Shown piece after piece: positions 7,574 through 16,061 of a stretch of 34,645 nt of DNA. The DNA lies in the NCBI GenBank assembly GCA_910588745.1, contig CAJURK010000034.1:1-34645 (forward strand), in the 5' to 3' direction. The position numbers and the translations under genes are program-made. This DNA is from an uncultured Dorea sp. (lineage in GTDB: Bacteria > Bacillota > Clostridia > Lachnospirales > Lachnospiraceae). Under the pieces are notes generated by a model. It saw only the letters and a program-made list of their open reading frames with translations, had not been told where the DNA came from and did not search any database. Position 1 is the stretch's first letter. Every line of letters begins with the position of its first letter.

Positions 7574-8447
7574 CCGTCTTCACCTTCTTTCTCCGTTCCA
7601 TACTGATAACCAAAATCACCAGGAACAATACAGCCGTAATCAGTTTCATTGCCTGCGGTTCAAAATTTTTCAGCGCTACAGCAACGCATGCCTTATAGAT
7701 TACCGATCCAGCCAGCACGGCCGACGTTGCGTTAAACAAGGTTATCTTCTGAAAAATGCTGGTTCCGATAATCACGCTGGCAAGACCAATCACGATTGCG
7801 CCCGTTCCCATAGAAATTTCAAATACCCGCTCTTCCTGGCAAAAGACACTTCCCGCAAGAGATACCAATCCGTTTGCAAGCCCAAGCCCCAAGATTTTCA
7901 CATTCCCTGGATCCTTTGCAAGAGTTGTCACAAGCGCCGCGTTATCTCCCGCCGCCCGTAAAAGATACCCTGACTTCGTCTGCAGATAAACATCCAGAAG
8001 AACTTTTCCGGCCAGCGTAAGTATTATGATAACTATAAGCGTACGGTATGGCCACAATCCTTTCGGAAACACATCTTCCAGCAAAGAATTTTTAAAAATT
8101 GTCTCCTGCGAGAACAGAGGCACATTTGCCGTCCCCGCAATATACAGATTCATCGTCCACAAACCAGTCATCATAATAATGCCTGATAGAAGATCCCGCA
8201 CACGGAATTTTACATGAATCAGCCCCGTACAGACTCCCGCCAAAGCTCCCGCGAGAAACGCCAGCAAAAGCGACAGATACGGATTCATCTCTCTCGTTAA
8301 TAAAAATGCGGTAACCGCGCCGCCTAACGGAAAACTTCCGTCCACAGTCAAATCCGGAAAATCCAATATCTTATAAGTGATATAAACGCCAAGCGCCAAA
8401 ATACCATAGATCAGACCCTGCTCTAAAATTGATACTACAAAATCCAT
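7566..8447 (-). CDS. trpY: tryptophan ABC transporter permease
   Basis: 293 residues, strongly hydrophobic, with about eight or nine membrane segments, related to the branched-chain amino acid/LivH-type permeases. The N-terminus, ILEQGLIYGILALGVYITYKI, and the DFPDLTVDGSFPLGGAV stretch are typical of the permease that goes with PF04392-type binding proteins. GGAGG lies 7 bases ahead of the ATG. It sits between trpX (34 bases upstream) and trpZ (8-base overlap). Confidence 0.9.
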   Translation of the reverse strand: MDFVVSILEQGLIYGILALGVYITYKILDFPDLTVDGSFPLGGAVTAFLLTREMNPYLSLLLAFLAGALAGVCTGLIHVKFRVRDLLSGIIMMTGLWTMNLYIAGTANVPLFSQETIFKNSLLEDVFPKGLWPYRTLIVIIILTLAGKVLLDVYLQTKSGYLLRAAGDNAALVTTLAKDPGNVKILGLGLANGLVSLAGSVFCQEERVFEISMGTGAIVIGLASVIIGTSIFQKITLFNATSAVLAGSVIYKACVAVALKNFEPQAMKLITAVLFLVILVISMERRKKVKTDA

Positions 8448-8481
8448 GAAACCGCCTCCGCTCTATATTCTACACGATCTA

Positions 8482-9501
8482 TTATTCCGAGATTTCATCA
8501 AAACTTATAACTGCAGAATCCGCCAGTTCGGCCGGAACTTCAAGTTTTAGTATTTCCGCTACTTTATTATTCACATAAAATCCTGGCTCAGTAATAACCT
8601 CATACGGAATCTCAGAAGCCTTTTTCTCTCCTTTTAATACCTTTGCCGCAATCCTTCCCGTTTGTCTTCCAAGAGAACTATAGTCAATCCCTTCGGCTGC
8701 AAGACAGCCGATTTTCACCTGCTCAATCTCGCTCCCGAACACCGGAATCCCTTTTTCATTTGCTTTCTCTAAAATAGTCGGAAGAGAAGCTACCACTGTA
8801 TTATCTGTTAAATTCGTAATACAATCTACCTGCCCTAACAAATCGTCCGCCGCAAGCGCCACATCCGCGGTCTGGGCAATTCCTTTTTCAATCAGCTCAA
8901 ATCCATAATCCTCCGCCAATGATTCATATGCTTCTATTGCCGATACCGAATTGGCCTCGCTGGTCGTATACATGATTCCTAATTTCTTTGCATCCGGCAG
9001 CATGGTGCGGATCATCTTCAACTGCTGTTCCACCGGAAGCTTGTCGGACGTGCCGGTAACCTGGCCTATCGGGTTTCCCTCCTGATCGGCAAGCTCCGCA
9101 GCAACCGGATCGGTAACCGCCGTAAAAATAACCGGAATTTCCTTATCCATCGCCGCATTGTACGCGCTCTGCGCGCTGGGCGTCGCGATAGCGCAAATCA
9201 TGTCTACCTTATCGGAAACAAATCCGTTGGCAATCTGAGCGTTCGTTGCCGTATCCGCCATTGCATTCTTAATATCCAGCGTCAGGTTCTCGCCTTCCAC
9301 AATCCCCTCTTCCGCCAATCCTTCTATAAATCCTTCCCGGCAGTTATCTAAGGAACCATGCTCCGCAAACTGCTGAATCCCAATCGTATATCCGTTTTCC
9401 GCCGCAGCGCCGCCGGACTCGGAACGTTCCTTCCCGCATCCTGCCGCCATTACTGCCATCATTGCTAAAGTTAATAAAATTGCCGTTACTTTCTTTTTCA
9501 T
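8482..9501 (-). CDS. trpX: tryptophan ABC transporter substrate-binding lipoprotein
   Basis: 339 residues. The signal peptide ends in a lipobox (MAAGC, Cys22), so the mature protein should be anchored to the outer face of the membrane. The body matches the ABC substrate-binding family PF04392, with YTIGIQQFAEHGSLD near the N-terminus and MYTTSEANSV in the hinge region. First gene of trpXYZ; AAAGGAG precedes the start. Expression is expected to depend on uncharged tRNA-Trp through the T-box upstream. A related substrate cannot be excluded from the protein alone. Confidence 0.92.
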   Translation of the reverse strand: MKKKVTAILLTLAMMAVMAAGCGKERSESGGAAAENGYTIGIQQFAEHGSLDNCREGFIEGLAEEGIVEGENLTLDIKNAMADTATNAQIANGFVSDKVDMICAIATPSAQSAYNAAMDKEIPVIFTAVTDPVAAELADQEGNPIGQVTGTSDKLPVEQQLKMIRTMLPDAKKLGIMYTTSEANSVSAIEAYESLAEDYGFELIEKGIAQTADVALAADDLLGQVDCITNLTDNTVVASLPTILEKANEKGIPVFGSEIEQVKIGCLAAEGIDYSSLGRQTGRIAAKVLKGEKKASEIPYEVITEPGFYVNNKVAEILKLEVPAELADSAVISFDEISE

Positions 9502-9593
9502 TTTTTCATTCTCCTTTTTGCTTGATTTTCTTGTTTCATGTTAGGAGAGAAAATTAGACGGACATTTGAAAAATCCGGTCTGCATTTGTTCTA

Positions 9594-9883
9594 TAAAATA
9601 GAAAATCCGCCCCAAACACAAAGTTTGAGGCGGTAATAATTATCTTATTATCGCGGTACCACTCAAATTGACAAATTGTCCGCTCTTCCCATGTACTAAC
9701 ATACACTCCTGATTGATAACGGGTTCGGTTCCCGACATGCCATAATCTCCAATACTCCGATTTCCGGCTGCCCTCGAAAGTCCATTCAGTTATCTGTTCC
9801 GTACGGCAATCTCACCGCCTGCCGCTCTCTTTGACTTCACGCCGATAACCTACTTCTCTTTCTCAACGGTTTAACTATTTATG
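9594..9883 (-). promoter_or_regulatory. T-box riboswitch, Trp specifier (UGG)
   Basis: Leader RNA of about 290 bases ahead of trpX. The T-box core TTTGAGTGGTACCGCG is at 9652-9667. Stem I has the AGTA motif on its 5' side and TGAATGGA on its 3' side; the specifier TGG is at 9782-9784, followed by a purine, at the base of GATAAC pairing with GTTATC (9844-9849). The terminator is an 11-bp stem (CCGCC...GGCGG, 9607-9633) followed by ATTTTCTATTTT. Uncharged tRNA-Trp would favour the antiterminator and switch on trpXYZ. Confidence 0.95.
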
Positions 9884-9889
9884 CCTTTT

Positions 9890-9918
9890 ACTCTACTCTA
9901 CAGAACCCTCTTTGTCAA
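9890..9918 (-). promoter_or_regulatory. promoter of the trpXYZ T-box
   Basis: Minus-strand TTGACA (9913-9918), 17-base spacer, TAGAGT (9890-9895). The -35 lies only 7 bases after the symporter stop codon, and no terminator is visible between them. Confidence 0.75.
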
Positions 9919-9924
9919 GTATAA

Positions 9925-11304
9925 TTATTTCCGGATTACCTTATCCTGATAGTCGAAACATTCCTTAGCAATTACATTGCTGAGTACAAGCAGGCAGATT
10001 AAATTCGGAATAGCCATCATGCCGTTAAAGGTATCCGAGATATCCCATACCATCTGAAGCTGTGTGGTAGCTCCTACAAATACGATCAGCGAAAAGAAAA
10101 TTCGGTACAATGTATTCAGCTTCGTAGAGCCGGCCAGATATTCCAAAGACTTTTCTCCGTAATATTCCCATCCTAAAATAGTCGAAAATGCAAACAGCAT
10201 AATTCCAATGGTTACCAGCCATCCGCCAAAAGCTCCGAGTCCCGTCTGGAACGCCGCAATCGTTAAATTGGCTCCGGTAAGAGCTTCCCCCGTGTTCGGA
10301 TCGATCTGTCCCAGCATACCGGAAGACGCAATGGATAATCCCGTCATAGAGCATACCACGATCGTATCAAAAAACGTTCCTGTCATATTGATATATCCCT
10401 GCCTTGAAGGATGATCCGTCTTTGCCGCCGCTGCCGCTATCGGCGCCGATCCAAGACCCGCCTCATTGGAGAACACTCCCCTAGCAACGCCCCAGCGCAT
10501 CGCGCTGGCGATCACGGTTCCTGTTACGCCGCCTCCCATAGCCTCAAAATTAAAGGCCATACGAAAGATCTCCGCCAGTCCTTCCGGAATATTCTCTATG
10601 TTCAAAATAATTACTACCAATCCCGCAGCAAAATACAGTACCGCCATAAACGGCACGACTACTGAACACACCCGGCCGATGCTCTGGATTCCGCCTACCA
10701 GCACTAAAAGCGCCGCAAGCGTCAACACTGCGCCTGTAATCCAAGTAGGCACGCCAAATGTTGTTTTCACTGCGCCGGATATGGAATTGCCCTGCGTCAG
10801 ATTCCCGATACCGAAAGAAGCAAGTACCGCAAACAACGCAAACGCGACTGCAAAAAATCTGCCCAGGCTCTTATTCTTGAAACCGTTCTGCATCGCATAC
10901 ATAGGGCCTCCAGCCATTTCGCCCCTATCGTTCTTCTGACGGTACTTTACGGCAAGAACGCTCTCTCCATATTTTGTGGAAAGCCCAAACAGCGCGCTAA
11001 TCCACATCCAGACAATCGCACCCGGTCCTCCAAGAACCATTGCGGTCGCCACGCCTACAATGTTGCCGGTGCCGATAGTGGCGGCAAGCGCCGTCATCAA
11101 AGATTGAAACGGCGTAATATCCCCCTCTTCGCCCAGGCTTTTCTCCTGCCTGGCAAATACCTGCTTCAACGCATAACCTAAGTTTCTCCAAGGCAGGAAT
11201 TTCAAACGAATCGTAAGAAAAACTCCTGTTCCCACCAGAAGAATCAGCATCACCGGTCCCCATACAAAATTATTGACTGTTGATAAAATATCGGCAAAAC
11301 TCAT
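9925..11304 (-). CDS. sodium:alanine/glycine symporter (AGCS family)
   Basis: 459 residues with about eleven membrane segments. AGCS proteins take up alanine, glycine or a related small amino acid with sodium. Family stretches seen are PFQSLMTALAATIGTGNIVG, GPGAIVWMWISALFGLSTKY, GGPMYAMQNGF and RGVFSNEAGLGSAPIAAAAA. The start at 11304 (MSFADILSTV) is set by a GGGAGAG a few bases ahead; a frame 22 codons longer is open but has no ribosome site. It has its own promoter and a structured leader of about 190 bases. Confidence 0.92.
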   Translation of the reverse strand: MSFADILSTVNNFVWGPVMLILLVGTGVFLTIRLKFLPWRNLGYALKQVFARQEKSLGEEGDITPFQSLMTALAATIGTGNIVGVATAMVLGGPGAIVWMWISALFGLSTKYGESVLAVKYRQKNDRGEMAGGPMYAMQNGFKNKSLGRFFAVAFALFAVLASFGIGNLTQGNSISGAVKTTFGVPTWITGAVLTLAALLVLVGGIQSIGRVCSVVVPFMAVLYFAAGLVVIILNIENIPEGLAEIFRMAFNFEAMGGGVTGTVIASAMRWGVARGVFSNEAGLGSAPIAAAAAKTDHPSRQGYINMTGTFFDTIVVCSMTGLSIASSGMLGQIDPNTGEALTGANLTIAAFQTGLGAFGGWLVTIGIMLFAFSTILGWEYYGEKSLEYLAGSTKLNTLYRIFFSLIVFVGATTQLQMVWDISDTFNGMMAIPNLICLLVLSNVIAKECFDYQDKVIRK

Positions 11305-11490
11305 ACGCTCTCTCCCTTCCTTTTTCAAGCAGAAAAACTTTTTGCATCTCCAGACTCTGCCGAACCTCATTCTGGCATAAATTTATTCATTTCCAAAATA
11401 AAAAAAAGTTTTTCCGTCATTTCCCATAAAAATGCGAAAACTCCGAAGTATTTCCTACTTCGGAGTCTATCGTTATGGATTTGCATCGAC
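11305..11490 (-). promoter_or_regulatory. structured leader of the symporter gene, class unknown
   Basis: About 185 untranslated bases. A perfect 11-bp hairpin (11440-11466, ACTCCGAAGTA with TACTTCGGAGT) lies close to the transcript start and is followed by TTTTCGCATTTTT, the form of a terminator. CCATAA and TTATGG flank it as an outer stem. Further on, GAAAAACTTTTT (11332-11343) is exactly complementary to AAAAAGTTTTTC (11403-11414). It is neither a T-box nor a riboswitch class I recognise; attenuation is inferred. Confidence 0.6.
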
Positions 11491-11496
11491 TTGGCT

Positions 11497-11525
11497 ATTA
11501 TAGCATTATAACCGCAAAAATGCAA
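11497..11525 (-). promoter_or_regulatory. promoter of the symporter gene
   Basis: Minus-strand TTGCAT (11520-11525), 17-base spacer, TATAAT (11497-11502). The surrounding 11503-11606 stretch is AT rich and otherwise empty. Confidence 0.75.
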
Positions 11526-11606
11526 GTGCAACATTTAATTCTTTCATTTATTATATGCTTTTGACATTAAAAATATGATTTATTATATTATTTTTGAATA
11601 GTCGAA

Positions 11607-12527
11607 TCAAAACGGTGTCCCATGCAAGTCATACGGCGTCGTCTGATAGACGTAATAATTGAGCCAGTTGGTATAGAGATTATTAGCGGTAGCCCTCCAG
11701 GTAAGCAGCGGTTTATTCTCCGGATTATCCTCTGGATAATAATTTTTCGGAAGATCAATCGGCAGTCCTTTTCCGAGGTCTCTCTTATACTCTCCGTCCA
11801 GCGTTACTCTGTCATACTCCGGATGGCCCATTACAAATATCTGCCGTCCGTCGTCTGCCATTCCGAGGAATAATCCCACCTCTTCCGACTCTGCCAGGAT
11901 CGTAATTCTTTCATCCTTCCGAAGCTTCTCAATCGGCACATCCGTATGCCTGGAATGGGGCGCCATAAATACGTCGTCAAATCCACGCACCAGCGGTATT
12001 TTCCGATTCATAACCTGATGCGGAAATACTCCGAACAGCTTATAAGGCATCTGAACCTTGTCAATTCCATAATGATAATAAAGAGCCGCCTGAGCCCCCC
12101 AGCAGAGATGAAGCGTGGAAGTGACGTTCGTCTTCGTCCATTCCATAATCTTTGTCAGCTCATCCCAGTAATCCACTTCTTCAAAAGGCATCTGTTCTAC
12201 CGGAGCCCCGGTGATGATAAATCCATCAAATTTCTGTTTTCTTATCTCTGTAAAAGACTGATAAAATTTATTAATATGACTTGTGGACGTATTCTTCGAC
12301 ACATGGCTGGATACGTTAACAAACGTAACATCCACCTGCAGAGGAGTGTTAGACAGAGACCGAAGAATCTGGAGTTCCGTATCCTCTTTCAAAGGCATCA
12401 GGTTCAGAAGCCCAATCTGAATAGGCCGGATATCCTGATGCATCGCTCTGTGTTCGTCCATTACAAATATATTCTCACGCTCTAAGATTTCCTTAACCGG
12501 AAGATCATTCTGTACGCGAATCGGCAT
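11607..12527 (-). CDS. metA: homoserine O-acetyltransferase (MetA family)
   Basis: 306 residues, full length. The enzyme activates homoserine in the first committed step of methionine synthesis. Catalytic residues are Cys142 in LHLCWGAQA, and His235 and Glu237 in MGHPEYDR. Residue 111 is Glu (GAPVEQMPF); structural work on Bacillus cereus MetA linked Glu at this position to acetyl-CoA use instead of succinyl-CoA, so O-acetylhomoserine is the likely product although databases often label the family succinyltransferase. GGAGGG precedes the start. It follows the AI-2E-type permease by 21 bases and probably shares its transcript. No SAM riboswitch or Met T-box is visible ahead of the pair. Confidence 0.95.
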   Translation of the reverse strand: MPIRVQNDLPVKEILERENIFVMDEHRAMHQDIRPIQIGLLNLMPLKEDTELQILRSLSNTPLQVDVTFVNVSSHVSKNTSTSHINKFYQSFTEIRKQKFDGFIITGAPVEQMPFEEVDYWDELTKIMEWTKTNVTSTLHLCWGAQAALYYHYGIDKVQMPYKLFGVFPHQVMNRKIPLVRGFDDVFMAPHSRHTDVPIEKLRKDERITILAESEEVGLFLGMADDGRQIFVMGHPEYDRVTLDGEYKRDLGKGLPIDLPKNYYPEDNPENKPLLTWRATANNLYTNWLNYYVYQTTPYDLHGTPF

Positions 12528-12548
12528 AATCGTTTCCCTCCTTCTATA

Positions 12549-13943
12549 CTATATCGTATCATTTCCGGAGGTTCCTTCCCCCTCCTTCTCTTCCTCCGCC
12601 TCTCTTTGTTTCCGTTGCAGAGTCTCCCTGGAAATCATATATTTTCCGCTGTCATCTACAAAACTGAACTCGTCATAAAATTCCGTAGCTTCCGGGAGGT
12701 TTTTCTTGTGCAGCCTGCCGTTAACTACCATCTGAACAATATAATAAATAACGGCAAAACTCGGCACTCCCAAAAGCATCCCGATAAACCCAAACATCCC
12801 GCCGCCTAACAGGATTGCAAAAATTACCCAGAATGAAGACAGACCCGTAGAACTTCCCAAAATCTTTGGCCCGATAAAATTGCCGTCCAATTGCTGCAGC
12901 ACAAGTATAAATACCAGAAAGTACACTCCCTTTATCGGATCTGCCAGCAATATTAATACAGCGCTCGGAATCGCCCCGATATACGGGCCGAAAAATGGGA
13001 TCACATTTGTCACGCCCACAATTACGCTGACCAAAAGAGTATACGGCATATTCAGCAGCGTCAAGCCAAAAAAACAGAGCAGCCCAATAATCGCGGAATC
13101 TATAATCTTCCCAATGAGAAATCCGCCGAAAATCTCATTCGCTTTCTGCATAACATGCAGAACAATATTGGCATGGCGCGCGTTAAGAACCGCATATGTA
13201 ATTTTCTTGCCCTGTTTTCCAAACATTTCTTTGCTGTACAGTATATAAATAGATACGATAATCCCAATCAGGGCGTTAAATATCTCGCCGACAAAATCAA
13301 TTACGCCTGTTGTAAGAATGGTCATAATATCATTGGCCTGCTGAAAAAAATTACTCTTAAGCCAATTCTCGAAGGTTTCGGTTGCTTCTTCCACAAAAGT
13401 CCGAAGCATAACTCCTATATTTGAATCATCCCTTACAATCTCATTCAACTGATCCATCAGTCCGTTAATCTGACTTGGCAGCGTAAATACCAAACTTCGT
13501 ATACTCTGGTAAAGCTCCGGTATCAGCATATTAAACAATCCTGTGATAATCGCAATCATTATCACGATCGCCAAAGCAATTCCAACCGTTCTAGATAATT
13601 TTTCAGCCTTCTCCCTGTTCCTTGCCCGCTTCTCCAACACCGGAATCAGCGTCACGTCCACCTGCCGTACAATAGGATTCAGCAAAAATGCAATCAGCGC
13701 CCCGTATAAAAACGGCTTTAGAACATCCACCGCTTTTGCAAATACACCGGAAATATCAGTAAGCCGCAGCAGGGCGAAATAAAAAGTAATCCCTGCGGCA
13801 ACAACGATAAAATAAGTCATACACTTGCCAAGTTCACGACGGAATCTTGACTGTCCCTGATAACCAAGCCTCGGCCTGTTGCTGTAATACCCCTCCGGGG
13901 CCTCTTTGATATTGTCTTTGTTTTTCTTCTTTTCCTCTTCCAT
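12549..13943 (-). CDS. AI-2E family transporter (permease)
   Basis: 464 residues. The N-terminal 40 and C-terminal 50 are polar and Lys/Glu rich; the rest is a membrane protein with about seven or eight segments and a central polar loop (RSLVFTLPSQINGLMDQLNE). Family signatures are LKPFLYGALIAFLLNPIV near the start and GVTNVIPFFGPYIGAIPSA and QQLDGNFIGPKILG near the end. Members include autoinducer-2 exporters and sodium/proton antiporters, so the substrate is open. The ribosome site is weak (GGTGTG). metA follows 21 bases downstream. Confidence 0.88.
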   Translation of the reverse strand: MEEEKKKNKDNIKEAPEGYYSNRPRLGYQGQSRFRRELGKCMTYFIVVAAGITFYFALLRLTDISGVFAKAVDVLKPFLYGALIAFLLNPIVRQVDVTLIPVLEKRARNREKAEKLSRTVGIALAIVIMIAIITGLFNMLIPELYQSIRSLVFTLPSQINGLMDQLNEIVRDDSNIGVMLRTFVEEATETFENWLKSNFFQQANDIMTILTTGVIDFVGEIFNALIGIIVSIYILYSKEMFGKQGKKITYAVLNARHANIVLHVMQKANEIFGGFLIGKIIDSAIIGLLCFFGLTLLNMPYTLLVSVIVGVTNVIPFFGPYIGAIPSAVLILLADPIKGVYFLVFILVLQQLDGNFIGPKILGSSTGLSSFWVIFAILLGGGMFGFIGMLLGVPSFAVIYYIVQMVVNGRLHKKNLPEATEFYDEFSFVDDSGKYMISRETLQRKQREAEEEKEGEGTSGNDTI

Positions 13944-14042
13944 TCTTTACACACCCGCCATATCTCTTCCATGCTGCCTAAAACCTGTTCAGAAATCAAA
14001 GCCTTCCTTCTCCAAACAGGCATATTTTCTCAAACATACCCT

Positions 14043-14071
14043 AGTATAGCATAAAAATAAGGATACAGCAA
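14043..14071 (-). promoter_or_regulatory. promoter of the AI-2E gene, overlapping a terminator
   Basis: Minus-strand TTGCTG (14066-14071), 17-base spacer, TATACT (14043-14048). The -35 is in the loop and the spacer in the 3' arm of the DUF1540 terminator. From here to the AI-2E start (13944-14042) nothing else is seen. Confidence 0.6.
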
Positions 14072-14092
14072 ACCCATTTGCCATATCCTTAT
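14053..14092 (-). terminator. intrinsic terminator of the DUF1540 gene
   Basis: ATAAGGATA with TATCCTTAT (arms 14084-14092 and 14057-14065), followed on the minus strand by TTTTTATG. It closes the DUF1540 unit about 160 bases after its stop. Between them (14093-14251) I see only a small TCCCA-TTCG-TGGGG hairpin near 14160 and no convincing gene. Confidence 0.75.
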
Positions 14093-14251
14093 CTCTGGTG
14101 CGCTTTAGTCATTACTGTCCACTCTGTTCACAATAACACAAATCCATTTAAAATTTGCCCCACGAATGGGATTTGCTCACTCCTAATTCGTTTCTTACGT
14201 TCTGCACAGTAAATGCGCAGGCCTGTGAACAGCGCCCCTCAGTCCGCTCAT

Positions 14252-14566
14252 TTAACAGCAGGTGAAAGTGGCGCACTCTGTCTCCTTGCACTGGCAGGCG
14301 CTGCTTCCCTCTACGCTGATCTTGCCTGCATGGCACTGACACTCGTCATTATACATACATTCCACAGCCTCGCAGTCAATCTTACTGCTTGGCGACGCCT
14401 GTCCGGTTACATTGCCGTAGGAATCGCCCTTTCTCTCTACAAAGCTATCGCAGCAGGTTTCGGCCGCGCGCTTCGCCTTATCCCCGCCTACCTGAATTTT
14501 ATCCAAGTCACAATAAAATTCTTTATTATGGGCGCAAGTCTGCACTGTACATTTTAATTCCGGCAT
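14252..14566 (-). CDS. Cys-rich protein with two DUF1540 domains
   Basis: 104 residues with 14 cysteines. Two copies of the DUF1540 domain are visible, about residues 4-42 and 63-104, each with a C-x4-C pair (Cys6/Cys11 and Cys65/Cys70) followed by further Cys and a KIxV strand. The spacing suggests metal binding, but the family's function is not established; members occur widely in spore-forming clostridia. The start at 14566 is set by AAGGAGG 9 bases upstream. The gene has its own terminator, and its start codon lies in a long stem described separately. Confidence 0.88.
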   Translation of the reverse strand: MPELKCTVQTCAHNKEFYCDLDKIQVGGDKAKRAAETCCDSFVERKGDSYGNVTGQASPSSKIDCEAVECMYNDECQCHAGKISVEGSSACQCKETECATFTCC

Positions 14567-14628
14567 TGCACGATACCTCCTTAATAAAAATAAATAATAC
14601 AAACGTTAGTATCCGCAATGCCGGAATT
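14556..14628 (-). promoter_or_regulatory. stem that encloses the DUF1540 start codon
   Basis: The leader carries AATTCCGGCATTGC (14615-14628), exactly complementary to GCAATGCCGGAATT (14556-14569), which holds the start codon ATG (14564-14566). The stem continues with GATAC/GTATC (14609-14613 with 14572-14576) after a small bulge. GGAGG sits at the edge of the loop. The folded mRNA would hide the start codon, so translation would need opening of a 19-bp helix. Confidence 0.8.
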
Positions 14629-14715
14629 ATTATTCGCAATTCTTTAATTTTTACAATTAATCCACCGACAAAACAAATGCCGCCGTCCGTTTCCCATCCG
14701 CAAAATCCACTGCGC

Positions 14716-15990
14716 CTAGCGGTAAATAATGTCTTCCCGCCCGGGTCCGTTCGATACCATCGTGATCGGATATCCGATGTGTTCTTCTACAAATTCAATA
14801 TACCTGCGGCAATTCTCTGGCAATTCCTCATAATTCCGGATACCAGAAATGTCGCATTTCCAGCCTGGCAGCTTCTCAAGCACCGGCTTCGCCTTCTCAA
14901 GCAGATGTGTAGTTGGAAATTCTGTCGTTACCTCTCCGTCGATCTCATAACCCACGCACACCGGAATCTCATCCAGGTATCCCAGCACATCCAGCACGGT
15001 AAACGCCACATCCGTTGTACCCTGCATCCTGCATCCATACTTCGACGCCACACAGTCAAACCATCCCATACGCCGCGGACGTCCGGTCGTCGCTCCGAAT
15101 TCTCCGCCGTCTCCGCCCCGGCGCCTCAGTTCATCCGCCTCGTCCCCGAAAATCTCGCTGACAAAAGCGCCCGCGCCCACTGCGCTGGAGTACGCTTTGC
15201 AAACGGTAATAATCTTTTTAATCTCATAAGGCGGGATCCCCGCGCCAATAGCACCGTATGCCGCCAGCGTAGAAGAAGACGTCACCATAGGATAGATCCC
15301 GTGATCCGGATCTTTCAGTGAGCCAAGCTGTCCCTCCAGCAGAATCTCTTTCCCCTCTTTTAAGGCGTTGTAAAGATACAGGGACACATCACATACATAA
15401 GGCTCTATCATCTTTTTGTATTCCTGCAATTCCTCATACAGCTCGTTCGCGTCAATCTCCGGCTTATGGTACAAATGCTTTAAAAGTACATTCTTCTGCT
15501 CTGCAACCCGCGCCGTTTTCTCCTTTAACAGTTCGTCGTCGAACAGTTCGCTGACCTGGAAGCCAACCTTTGCGTACTTATCAGAATAAAAAGGAGCGAT
15601 ACCGGATTTTGTAGAGCCAAATGACTTACCGCCCAGACGCTCTTCCTCATATGCATCAAAATTCTTATGATAAGACATCACCATCTGCGCCCGGTCGGAA
15701 ACCAGAATCTTCGGCCTCGGCACTCCTCTGTCGATAATGGACTGGATTTCCTTAAATAATACCGGCACGTCCAACGCAACACCATTTCCAATAATACTGG
15801 TAGTGTGATCATAAAACACACCCGACGGCAGCGTGTGGAGTGCAAACTTTCCGTAATTATTAATTATCGTGTGTCCTGCATTGGCTCCTCCCTGGAAGCG
15901 GACAATAATATCAGCCTGCTCCCCCAGCATATCTGTTATCTTTCCCTTGCCTTCGTCTCCCCAGTTCGCGCCAACTACTGCTTTAACCAT
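14716..15990 (-). CDS. purA: adenylosuccinate synthetase
   Basis: 424 residues, normal length. PurA joins IMP and aspartate using GTP to form adenylosuccinate in the first step from IMP to AMP. Signature stretches: GANWGDEGKGKITD (residues 8-21, GTP site and catalytic Asp), QGGANAGHT with catalytic His, RAQMVMSYHK and GTTDVAFTVLDVLGY. AGGAGGA lies 5-6 bases before the ATG. Single gene with its own promoter. No purine riboswitch is recognisable upstream, but the leader has a strong hairpin. Confidence 0.98.
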   Translation of the reverse strand: MVKAVVGANWGDEGKGKITDMLGEQADIIVRFQGGANAGHTIINNYGKFALHTLPSGVFYDHTTSIIGNGVALDVPVLFKEIQSIIDRGVPRPKILVSDRAQMVMSYHKNFDAYEEERLGGKSFGSTKSGIAPFYSDKYAKVGFQVSELFDDELLKEKTARVAEQKNVLLKHLYHKPEIDANELYEELQEYKKMIEPYVCDVSLYLYNALKEGKEILLEGQLGSLKDPDHGIYPMVTSSSTLAAYGAIGAGIPPYEIKKIITVCKAYSSAVGAGAFVSEIFGDEADELRRRGGDGGEFGATTGRPRRMGWFDCVASKYGCRMQGTTDVAFTVLDVLGYLDEIPVCVGYEIDGEVTTEFPTTHLLEKAKPVLEKLPGWKCDISGIRNYEELPENCRRYIEFVEEHIGYPITMVSNGPGREDIIYR

Positions 15991-16061
15991 ATCAATTCCT
16001 CCTGTGTGCTACTATACACAATACATCATAAGAATCTGTCTTTCATGTTCTAAAGTTACGG

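Noticed and set aside
9594..9883. Leader ahead of trpX considered as a Phe or Tyr T-box
   Set aside because: The triplet at the specifier position next to the purine and lower helix is TGG; Phe or Tyr codons do not occur there.
14148..14342. 64-codon minus-strand frame overlapping the end of the DUF1540 gene
   Set aside because: Out of frame with a well-supported gene for half its length, with no ribosome site and no recognisable family.
14389..15321. Long plus-strand open frame (310 codons) across purA
   Set aside because: It lies antisense to the purA coding region, has a composition rich in Arg, His and Ser typical of reverse-strand reading, and has no ribosome site.
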